From: Chloroflexota bacterium
Lineage (GTDB): Bacteria > Chloroflexota > Anaerolineae > UBA4142
DNA length: 5,221 nt
Reading direction: 5' to 3'
Assembly: GCA_023380675.1 (NCBI GenBank)
Contig: JAMCRS010000440.1
Span: forward strand, 1 to 5,221
Within the stretch, counting starts at the first letter, position 1, and each line of letters starts with the position of its first letter. This document shows, in pieces, positions 1 through 5,221 of this stretch. The notes beneath the pieces are model-generated. The model was given only the letters and a program-made list of their open reading frames with translations. It made no database searches and had not been told where the DNA came from. Position numbers and translations under genes: made by a program.

Positions 1-1
1 C

Positions 2-664
2 GCGGAAAAGCAGGGGATCATCGTCACCAGCCAGAACACGCCGCTGCCCAAGGCTCAAGCTGCGTATGCCGCTAACGGCTTTGGCTATGTGGGCGCGCAG
101 TTGTACCAGGCCGGCCACGATCTGGGCGCGGAAGCGTTCAAACGCTCGGGGCTCAAGAAAGGCGATCGTGCGATGGTCTGGGGTCTGTTGTCCCAGCCGA
201 CGCGTGGCGAGCGAACCAAGGGTGTGGAAGACGCCTTGAAAGAAGCGGGGATGGTGGTAGACTATATCGAGATCGACTCGGCGACGAATGCGGACCCGGT
301 TGCGGGGACGCCGACGTTCGCCGGGTACGTCACCTCGCACCCGGACGTCAAGCTGGTCGTGACGGATCACGGTGGACTGACGGCGACGGCGCAGACGTAT
401 CTGTCGGCGGCGGGAAAAAAGCCGGGAGACATTTATCTCGCGGGCTTTGACCTTTCGCCGGCGACGGTTGCGGCGATCCAGGGAGGGTGGACGAGCCTGG
501 TGATCGATCAGCAAGAGTGGCTCCAGGGTTATCTGCCCATCCTGCAAATCTGCCTGACCAAAGTGTACGGCTTTTCGGGACTGGATATCAACACCGGGGC
601 GGGCTTTGTTGACAAGAGCAACGTTGCCTTCATCGCGCCCCTTGCCGAAAAGAACATCCGGTAG
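2..664 (+). CDS. Sugar ABC transporter substrate-binding protein, C-terminal part (5' end outside window)
   Basis: The frame is open from base 2 to the TAG at 662-664, giving 220 visible residues. The true start and any signal peptide lie upstream. A GTG at 89 is in frame, but the coding sequence continues unbroken and family-like before it, so it is not the start. The fragment looks like a type I periplasmic binding protein of the RbsB/XylF kind (Peripl_BP_4 fold). It shows a TDHGG segment at visible residues 121-125, an AGFD strand end at about 147-150, and the hinge-region signature DQQ-x-x-LQGY at 169-176. It then ends in the family's usual GAGFVDKSN-type tail. Members bind a sugar outside the membrane and hand it to the permease. 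Perhaps 100-150 residues are missing, judging by the family's usual length. The ATPase and permease genes downstream support the role. The actual ligand cannot be read from this fragment. Confidence 0.9.
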   Translation, partial: AEKQGIIVTSQNTPLPKAQAAYAANGFGYVGAQLYQAGHDLGAEAFKRSGLKKGDRAMVWGLLSQPTRGERTKGVEDALKEAGMVVDYIEIDSATNADPVAGTPTFAGYVTSHPDVKLVVTDHGGLTATAQTYLSAAGKKPGDIYLAGFDLSPATVAAIQGGWTSLVIDQQEWLQGYLPILQICLTKVYGFSGLDINTGAGFVDKSNVAFIAPLAEKNIR

Positions 665-682
665 TTGACCGTCTCATCCGAT

Positions 683-717
683 GAGTTCGCCTCGCAGCGA
701 AGCTGCGAGGCGAACTC
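683..717 (+). promoter_or_regulatory. Perfect 16-bp intergenic stem-loop after the binding-protein gene
   Basis: Bases 683-698 (GAGTTCGCCTCGCAGC) are the exact reverse complement of 702-717, with a GAA loop at 699-701. The structure begins 18 nt after the binding-protein stop and ends 19 nt before the ATPase ribosome binding site. No T-run follows (the next bases are CTGGGACAGG), so it is not a canonical intrinsic terminator. In other binding-protein importers (malE-malF is the classic case), an intergenic stem-loop protects the upstream mRNA from 3' exonucleases. This yields much more binding protein than ATPase and permease. The same role here is inferred from position and structure. Confidence 0.85.
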
Positions 718-736
718 CTGGGACAGGCCAACACAC

Positions 737-743
737 AGGAGAG
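737..743 (+). promoter_or_regulatory. Ribosome binding site of the ATPase gene
   Basis: AGGAGAG lies 6 nt before the ATG at 750. This decides the start: an in-frame ATG at 681 has no such site and would translate through the stem-loop. Confidence 0.85.
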
Positions 744-749
744 ACGTCC

Positions 750-1529
750 ATGGCGCATGTACTTGAATTGAAGAACGTTTCGAAAACATTCGGCGAGGTC
801 GCCGCAGTTCGAGACATAAACTTTGAGGTGGGTGACAACGAGATCGTCGGCCTGCTCGGCGACAACGGCGCTGGCAAGTCCACCCTCGTCAAGATCATCA
901 CGGGTTATCATCATCCGGATCCGGGTGGAGAGATCTACTGGAGAGGCCAGAAGGTCGAGCACCTCACGGTAGCCAAGGCGCGAGACCTGGGGATCGAAGT
1001 CGTGTACCAAGAGCGTGCGCTGGCCGATCAGCAGTCGCTGTGGCGCAACATCTTTATGGGTCGCGAGCTGTCGAATCGGTTTGGTATTCTCGACGTCAAG
1101 GCGATGCAGAGCGAAACGGCAAAGTTGATGAACACGGCCATGGGCTTCACCTCCGCGGCCGTTTCGCCCGAGTCGACGGTCAAGACTTTCTCGGGCGGCG
1201 AGCGCCAGGGGGTGGCGATCACCCGTGCGCTCTATTTCAAGGCGGAGCTCATCATTCTGGACGAGCCGACGATGGGGCTCTCCCTGTCCGAGACGAGAAA
1301 ATGCCTCGATTTCGTTTCAGGGATCAAGGCTGCCGGTAAATCCGCCATCTTCATCGATCACAACATCTTTCACGTTCACCCCGTTGCCGACCGAATCGTC
1401 GTGGTCGATCGCGGTATGATCGCCGGCCAATTCACGAAAGACCAGATCACGCTTGACGAATTGATCGACCGGCTGCAGCGTGTCGCGCAGACCGGAGTAC
1501 TGGATACCTCGCCCGGTCGGGCCAAGTAG
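750..1529 (+). CDS. Single-domain sugar ABC transporter ATP-binding protein
   Basis: A 259-residue nucleotide-binding subunit that powers import through the permease at the inner face of the membrane. In order it shows Walker A GDNGAGKST (37-45), a Q-loop VVYQE (84-88; Gln87), the ABC signature SGGERQ (148-153), Walker B LIILDEP (167-173; Glu172 catalytic) and the switch histidine in IDHN (His204). The phrases GRE (104-106) and ITRALYF (157-163) are typical of the ribose/fructose/xylose importer class (CUT2). RbsA-type proteins carry two fused ATPase domains of about 500 residues. This one has a single domain, as in FrcA-like proteins, and so should work as a homodimer. The start at 750 is chosen for its ribosome binding site and because MAHVLELKNVSKTFG is a normal family N-terminus. 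The D-loop region reads MGLSLSET rather than the common AALGVKET, and Asp replaces the usual Ser before the switch His. The 17-nt gap to the permease implies co-transcription. Confidence 0.95.
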   Translation: MAHVLELKNVSKTFGEVAAVRDINFEVGDNEIVGLLGDNGAGKSTLVKIITGYHHPDPGGEIYWRGQKVEHLTVAKARDLGIEVVYQERALADQQSLWRNIFMGRELSNRFGILDVKAMQSETAKLMNTAMGFTSAAVSPESTVKTFSGGERQGVAITRALYFKAELIILDEPTMGLSLSETRKCLDFVSGIKAAGKSAIFIDHNIFHVHPVADRIVVVDRGMIAGQFTKDQITLDELIDRLQRVAQTGVLDTSPGRAK

Positions 1530-1533
1530 CATC

Positions 1534-1540
1534 GGAGGAA
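1534..1540 (+). promoter_or_regulatory. Ribosome binding site of the permease gene
   Basis: GGAGGAA sits 6 nt before the ATG at 1547, within the 17-nt gap after the ATPase stop. It is a strong site that fixes the permease start. Confidence 0.85.
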
Positions 1541-1546
1541 ATCGAA

Positions 1547-2560
1547 ATGAGTGCAACGACGCAAGTGGAAAGACCCATTTCGGCCCCGGCCGGTCGAGGG
1601 GGAGTGGCGAGTTGGGCGCGCCGCAACGTCCTGCAGATTGGCATCGTCTTCGTCGCGCTCTTCATCTGGGTGCTGTTCCTGATCGGCGCTCCCAATACCT
1701 TCACGCGCTTTGACATCTACAACGCGCTCCTGATCACGACGCCGTACTTTGCGATGGTGGCCATCCCGCTGACCCTGGTGATTATCACGGCCGAGATCGA
1801 TCTCTCGTTCGGATCGATCATGGCCTGGGGGATGACCGGCTATGACGTAGTGTACCTGGCCACGCACAACTTTGTACTGGGATTCGTCGCGTGTCTGCTT
1901 TTTGGGCTCTTTGCCGGGCTCATCAACGGCCTCATCGTCGTCAAGATCGGCATCCCTTCGCTTGTCGCGACGATCGGCACTCAATTCTTTTGGGCGGGGG
2001 CGGTCATCTTGGTGACCAACGCGCAGGGATTGGGAATGACGGTGGTCAAAGACTCGCTCCTCTATACCGCGGTGGTCGGCCGTATCCAGGGCGTGCTGCC
2101 GATGCAGTTCATCTGGATGATCCTGATCGCCGTCGCGATCTGGTTCCTCTTGAATCGCACCAAGTTCGGCGCGCACGTCTACCTTACCGGCGACAACGTC
2201 GAGAGCGCCCGCCTGATGGGTGTTGACGTCGACCGCATCAAGATCGTATCGTTCGCGCTCGTCGGTTTGGCCGCCGGCTTTGCCGGTTTCGTGCAGAGCG
2301 CCGACTTGCTGTTCTTCTGGCCCACCATGGGCCAGGGCAACTTTTTGAACACCTTGGCGGCGGTGTTTCTCGGCGGCACGTCGGTCTTTGGCGGCGCCGG
2401 CACGATTTTCGGTACCTTCGTGGCGGCGTTCATCATCAACGCGATCAACCCGGGCATCGTCGCAGTCGGCTTGACCGGCTACTGGACGCAAGTAATATAC
2501 GGTTTTATCATCGTCGTCTCCGTCGGCCTCCAGGCCCTCTTGCAGCGAAGGCTAAAGTAG
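1547..2560 (+). CDS. Sugar ABC transporter permease, RbsC-type (BPD_transp_2 family)
   Basis: A 337-residue integral membrane protein that forms the translocation channel, presumably as a homodimer since only one permease gene is present. After a polar cytoplasmic N-terminus (1-28), hydrophobic segments lie at roughly 29-47, 61-82, 88-104, 109-132, 136-157, 186-202, 233-256, 266-284, 287-308 and 314-333. That fits the 8-10 helices usual for RbsC-like proteins. Family marks include EIDLSFGS (83-90), a glycine-rich helix with NGLIVVKIGIPS (127-138), and the cytoplasmic coupling loop around 204-233 (RTKFGAH, then GVDVDRIK). A glycine-rich stretch, FLGGTSVFGGAGTIFG (274-289), follows. Length is normal and no residue looks broken. 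It sits between the ATPase and the first URO-D-like gene, with 17-nt gaps on both sides. Family assignment is secure. Substrate specificity cannot be deduced. Confidence 0.95.
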   Translation: MSATTQVERPISAPAGRGGVASWARRNVLQIGIVFVALFIWVLFLIGAPNTFTRFDIYNALLITTPYFAMVAIPLTLVIITAEIDLSFGSIMAWGMTGYDVVYLATHNFVLGFVACLLFGLFAGLINGLIVVKIGIPSLVATIGTQFFWAGAVILVTNAQGLGMTVVKDSLLYTAVVGRIQGVLPMQFIWMILIAVAIWFLLNRTKFGAHVYLTGDNVESARLMGVDVDRIKIVSFALVGLAAGFAGFVQSADLLFFWPTMGQGNFLNTLAAVFLGGTSVFGGAGTIFGTFVAAFIINAINPGIVAVGLTGYWTQVIYGFIIVVSVGLQALLQRRLK

Positions 2561-2577
2561 CACCGCGGCGCCGTCGA

Positions 2578-3732
2578 ATGAATTCACGCGACAGGGTCCT
2601 GCAGACGCTCAATCACAAAGAGCCCGACCGCGTCCCGATCGATCTAGGCGCGACCATCGTCTCGTCCATCACGCGCAGGAGCTACGTCGCTCTCATGCGC
2701 TATCTCGACTTGCCGGTCGAAGAGATCGAGATGCTCGACTACGTGCAGCAGCTTCCGTACGTGGACGAGCGCCTGCTGGATCGATTTGGGGTCGATTTTC
2801 GGTTGGTCCAGCTTCCCTCCGCGACCGCGCCGGGCCTCGACGTGTTTCAGGAGGGTGAGTATTACGCCTTCTTCGACCGTTGGGGTTCCAAGCTCCACAT
2901 GCCTAAAGAAAGCGGATTGTACTTCGACTGGGTCGACTTTCCGATCAAAGCGCCGACCATGCAAGCGCTCGACGAGTACCAGTGGCCCCGCCCCGACCCC
3001 AAGGAATTGAACGCCCAACTCGGCGCACAGGCGCGCAACTTGTTCGAAAACACCGGCTATGCGTTGGTCGGCTCCGGCGTGATCGGCGGAGGCATATTCG
3101 AACAGCCGGCGCGCACGATGGGCCTCGAGAACTTTTTGATGGCGCTCGTCACTGAGCCAAAATTCGCCGACCGGATGATGGAAACGATCACCGATATCTA
3201 CGTCGAGTCGTGCAACGAGTATTTGGACCAGGTCGGACCGTACATCCAGGTATTCACCTATTGGGACGACGTGAACACCCAAACGGGTTGGCTGATCCGG
3301 CCTGAGCTCTATCGCAGAATGATCAAGCCGAAGCAGAAAAGGCTGGTCGACGCGATCAAGAAAAAGACTCAAGCCAAGATCTTTATCCACGTCTGCGGAG
3401 CCGTTTACGATCTGATCCCTGATCTGATCGACGTTGGATTCGATATCTTGAATCCCGTGCAAGTGTCGGCGCAGGGAATGGATACGATCAAGCTCAAGCG
3501 AGAATTCGGCAAGGACATTGTCTTTTGGGGCGGCGGCGTGGACACGCAGCACGTTCTTCCTTTCGGCTCGCCGGCGCAGGTGGCCGACGAAGTCAAGCGG
3601 CGCATAGACGACCTGGCGCCGGGCGGCGGCTTTGTCTTTGCGGCCGTGCACAATATCCAGGCCTTTGTTCCTCCCGAGAACATCGTCGCCGCGTTCGATA
3701 CCGCGCTCGAATGCGGACGGTATCCGCGCTAG
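2578..3732 (+). CDS. Uroporphyrinogen decarboxylase (URO-D) superfamily protein, HxC-type, paralogue 1
   Basis: A 384-residue, probably cytosolic TIM-barrel protein. The opening MNSRDRVLQTLNHKEPDRVP is the standard N-terminus of the COG0407-like methyltransferase branch, which supports the ATG at 2578 although no Shine-Dalgarno sequence precedes it. It lacks the N-terminal Met-Arg-Gln-Ala-Gly-Arg motif of true HemE, so heme synthesis is unlikely. Visible landmarks are YWDDVNTQTG (228-237; acidic pair Asp230-Asp231), RPELYRR (241-247), IHVCGA (270-275; His271 and Cys273), LNPVQ (291-295), FWGGGVDTQ (316-324), LPFGSP (327-332) and AAVHNIQ (355-361; His358). In MtaA/CmuA-type corrinoid methyltransferases, a His-x-Cys pair plus a later Cys binds zinc. 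Here the first pair is present, and the later position appears to be His358 in HNIQ rather than Cys. The reaction is unknown. The operon context suggests action on the imported sugar or a derivative of it. Confidence 0.9.
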   Translation: MNSRDRVLQTLNHKEPDRVPIDLGATIVSSITRRSYVALMRYLDLPVEEIEMLDYVQQLPYVDERLLDRFGVDFRLVQLPSATAPGLDVFQEGEYYAFFDRWGSKLHMPKESGLYFDWVDFPIKAPTMQALDEYQWPRPDPKELNAQLGAQARNLFENTGYALVGSGVIGGGIFEQPARTMGLENFLMALVTEPKFADRMMETITDIYVESCNEYLDQVGPYIQVFTYWDDVNTQTGWLIRPELYRRMIKPKQKRLVDAIKKKTQAKIFIHVCGAVYDLIPDLIDVGFDILNPVQVSAQGMDTIKLKREFGKDIVFWGGGVDTQHVLPFGSPAQVADEVKRRIDDLAPGGGFVFAAVHNIQAFVPPENIVAAFDTALECGRYPR

Positions 3733-3758
3733 CGCGAATGGGGATCGACCGTACCGAT

Positions 3759-4859
3759 ATGAAACACCGCGACCGAGTTCAAGCAGCCCTCAATCATCTA
3801 GCCCCAGACCGCTGCCCGATGCAGATCAGCTTTACGCCGGAATTCGCCCGGCGGCTGACCGCGGACCTCGAGCTTCTAGAGCCCGGGCTGCACAATCCCC
3901 ATGGCGGCGGCAACAGCTACGAGCTCGAACGCGCCCTTGACGAAGACATGTTGCTGACGTCGGTCGGTTGGGTCAACGGCTATTACGCGCCCGGCTACCA
4001 AGAGGTCGACCACTATACGGATGAGTGGGGCGTGACCTGGAAGTGCGTCGAGTACGGGACGCGGTTCGGGACGGGGAAATATACCGAGCCGTTCGGACAT
4101 CCCCTCGCGGACGACGCAGCGGTCGGCCCGTACCGTTCACCCGACCCGTGCCGAGCGGAGCTGTACCAAGAAGCCGAACGCGTCGTTCGCGAATACAAAG
4201 ACGAGTATTGGGTCGTCGGCGTGGTGCCCACGACCATTTTCGAGTGCGCCTGGGCGCTGCGGGGCTACGAGCGCCTCATGACCGATCTGATGTTGCGACC
4301 GGACTTGGCGGACACCGTCTTGGATTTCCCCTACGCCTATCACACGCAGGTGACCCGGCGTTTGGTCGAGACTGGCGTAGACATGATATGGCTGGGCGAC
4401 GACGTCGGGGCTCAGAACGGCATGCTCATCTCTCCGGCGGCGTGGAGGCGCTTTCTCAAGCCGCGAATGGCTGAGCTCATCGCGTCCCTGAGAAAAATAA
4501 ACCCCGAGATCAAGATCGCGTACCACTCGGACGGTGCGATCTATCCGATCGTTCCCGAACTGATCGAGATCGGCATTGACGTTCTCAACCCGATCCAACC
4601 GGGTGCCATCGATCCGCTCAGGCTCAAAGCGGAATTTGGCGACCACCTGTGCTTTTGGGGCTCGATCGATCTTCAGCATACGCTGCCGTACGGAACGCCG
4701 GCGGAGGTCGCGACCGAAGTGACCACCCGCATCGGCACGTTGGGTCGGAGCGGCGGTCTCATCGTGGGGCCCACCCACAACGTTCAGCTCGATACGCCGC
4801 TGGAGAATTTCTGGGCGATGGTGAAAGCGATTCACGAAACGTCGTGCGTCGAGGCGTGA
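3759..4859 (+). CDS. Uroporphyrinogen decarboxylase (URO-D) superfamily protein, HxD-type, paralogue 2
   Basis: A 366-residue paralogue of the preceding protein. The start at 3759 (MKHRDRVQAALNHLAPDRCP) aligns residue for residue with the start of paralogue 1. An in-frame ATG at 3738 would add seven residues and begin 5 nt after the previous stop. Neither start has a clear Shine-Dalgarno sequence, so the start is uncertain, and translational coupling is possible. Landmarks are TDEWG (87-91), LGDDVGAQNG (212-221; Asp214-Asp215), SPAAWRRFLKP (225-235), YHSDGA (255-260; His256 and Asp258), LNPIQPG (276-282), FWGSIDLQHTLPYGTP (299-314) and PTHNVQ (338-343; His340). Where paralogue 1 has His-x-Cys this protein has His-x-Asp, so a metal or substrate site must differ. 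The segment aligned with residues 85-110 of paralogue 1 is also quite different. As with its neighbour, it is not HemE. Whether the two form a heterodimer or act in successive steps cannot be told. Confidence 0.87.
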   Translation: MKHRDRVQAALNHLAPDRCPMQISFTPEFARRLTADLELLEPGLHNPHGGGNSYELERALDEDMLLTSVGWVNGYYAPGYQEVDHYTDEWGVTWKCVEYGTRFGTGKYTEPFGHPLADDAAVGPYRSPDPCRAELYQEAERVVREYKDEYWVVGVVPTTIFECAWALRGYERLMTDLMLRPDLADTVLDFPYAYHTQVTRRLVETGVDMIWLGDDVGAQNGMLISPAAWRRFLKPRMAELIASLRKINPEIKIAYHSDGAIYPIVPELIEIGIDVLNPIQPGAIDPLRLKAEFGDHLCFWGSIDLQHTLPYGTPAEVATEVTTRIGTLGRSGGLIVGPTHNVQLDTPLENFWAMVKAIHETSCVEA

Positions 4860-4873
4860 CTGTTCCATATTCC

Positions 4874-4880
4874 AGGAGGA
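4874..4880 (+). promoter_or_regulatory. Ribosome binding site of the isomerase-like gene
   Basis: AGGAGGA ends 3 nt before the ATG at 4884. The match is near perfect but the spacing is short. It still favours 4884 over the next in-frame ATG at 4899, which would lie 18 nt away. Confidence 0.75.
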
Positions 4881-4883
4881 CCC

Positions 4884-5221
4884 ATGTTAAAAGAACCTAT
4901 GTTGGGAGTCATCGTCGGCAATCGCGGTTTTTTCCCGGATCATCTCGCCGAGCAGGGCCGCAAGACGATTCTCAAGGTGCTCGCAGAGGAAGGGATCCGG
5001 GCGGTCGCGCTGACTCCCGAGGACAGCAAATTTGGCAGCGTCGAATCGAATGCCGACGCGCACAAGCTGGCGGACCTGTTCAAAGAACATCGCGGCGAGA
5101 TCGACGGCGTCGTCATCACCCTCCCCAATTTCGGCGAGGAGCGCCCGATCGCGAACACGCTGCGCTGGGCGGGTCTGAACGTGCCGGTCCTCGTGCAGGC
5201 CACGCCGGACGACGCGTCGCT
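4884..5221 (+). CDS. L-fucose/L-arabinose isomerase family-like protein, N-terminal part (3' end outside window)
   Basis: The frame is open from the ATG at 4884 to the right edge, giving 112 complete codons and two further bases. The translation begins MLKEPMLGVIVGNRGFFPDH. It continues as an alternating alpha/beta Rossmann-like domain: strand LGVIVG (7-12), helix from about 20 to 36, strand AVALTP (40-45), helix about 58-70, strand GVVITLPNFGEE (75-86), and VPVLVQATP (100-108). The GNRGFFP turn after strand 1 and the long helix that follows resemble the N-terminal domain of the fucose-isomerase-like proteins (COG2407). These proteins are usually about 450-500 residues and interconvert aldoses and ketoses with a divalent metal. 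The catalytic Glu/Asp/His residues lie in the missing C-terminal part, so activity cannot be judged. The 24-nt gap places it in the same operon, where isomerisation of the imported sugar is a natural role. Family assignment rests on recognition of the N-terminal pattern only. Confidence 0.72.
   Translation, partial: MLKEPMLGVIVGNRGFFPDHLAEQGRKTILKVLAEEGIRAVALTPEDSKFGSVESNADAHKLADLFKEHRGEIDGVVITLPNFGEERPIANTLRWAGLNVPVLVQATPDDAS

Noticed and set aside
683..720. Intrinsic terminator at the stem-loop
   Set aside because: No run of T follows the stem, and the transporter genes directly downstream need read-through.
681..749. Upstream in-frame ATG at 681 as the start of the ATPase
   Set aside because: It would add 23 residues encoded mainly by the stem-loop, with no ribosome binding site. 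ATG 750 has AGGAGAG at proper spacing and a normal family N-terminus.
1376..2491. Long minus-strand open frame of 371 codons opposite the ATPase end and the permease
   Set aside because: It is antisense to two clear family members. Its translation is overwhelmingly Arg, Asp, Glu, His and Gln without recognisable domains, as expected of the reverse complement of a GC-rich membrane-protein gene. There is no ribosome binding site or neighbour logic.
2566..2573. Palindrome CGGCGCCG in the gap before the first URO-D gene
   Set aside because: An 8-nt palindrome is expected by chance in GC-rich DNA, and no further dyad extends from it.
2644..3651. Long minus-strand open frame of 335 codons opposite the first URO-D gene
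   Set aside because: Same reasoning: low-complexity charged composition, antisense to a well-conserved gene, with no family features.
3525..3737. N-terminal extension of the second URO-D gene overlapping the first gene's end
   Set aside because: The extra residues are an Arg/Gly/Ala-rich out-of-frame shadow of paralogue 1. Family similarity starts at MKHRDRV.
2578..4859. Annotation of the two genes as hemE (heme biosynthesis)
   Set aside because: The N-terminal Met-Arg-Gln-Ala-Gly-Arg region of HemE is absent, the C-terminal HxC/HxD and HNxQ motifs belong to the methyltransferase-like branch, and the context is sugar transport.
4864..4875. Short direct repeat TTCCATATTCCA before the isomerase-like gene as an operator
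   Set aside because: Two 5-nt copies separated by 2 nt are too short to support a regulatory claim.

Overview
The window is one GC-rich, tightly packed, single-strand gene cluster from a bacterium. It reads like the middle of a catabolic operon for a sugar or sugar-like compound. Shine-Dalgarno sequences of the AGGAGG type precede three of the genes, so a bacterial host is clear. The lineage cannot be fixed from the sequence alone. High GC and this gene mix would suit Chloroflexi, Actinobacteria or related soil and candidate phyla, but that is only a guess.

Layout, all on the + strand: (1) the C-terminal part of a periplasmic or lipoprotein sugar-binding protein of an ABC importer (2-664, cut by the left edge); (2) an 85-nt gap with a perfect 16-bp stem-loop (683-717) and a good ribosome binding site; (3) a single-domain ABC ATPase of the ribose/fructose-importer type (750-1529); (4) an RbsC-type permease (1547-2560); (5) and (6) two tandem, divergent paralogues of the uroporphyrinogen-decarboxylase (URO-D)/corrinoid-methyltransferase superfamily (2578-3732 and 3759-4859); (7) the N-terminal part of a protein resembling the L-fucose/L-arabinose isomerase family (4884-5221, cut by the right edge). 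Gaps after the ATPase are 5-26 nt. No gene-free stretch exceeds 85 nt, and I see no tRNA, rRNA, CRISPR, insertion sequence or frameshift.

How they may work together: genes 1, 3 and 4 form a complete carbohydrate ABC importer (binding protein, ATPase, permease). The isomerase-like protein is a plausible first intracellular step on an imported monosaccharide. The two URO-D-like proteins are not heme-pathway HemE: they lack its N-terminal arginine motif. They carry the C-terminal His-x-Cys/His-Asn-x-Gln-type site of the methyltransferase-like branch. One paralogue has His-x-Cys and the other His-x-Asp, which suggests they are not redundant. The most interesting reading is that the pair acts on the imported sugar or a substituent of it, for example an O-methyl group. 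That is inference only: no corrinoid protein or other methyltransfer component lies in the window.
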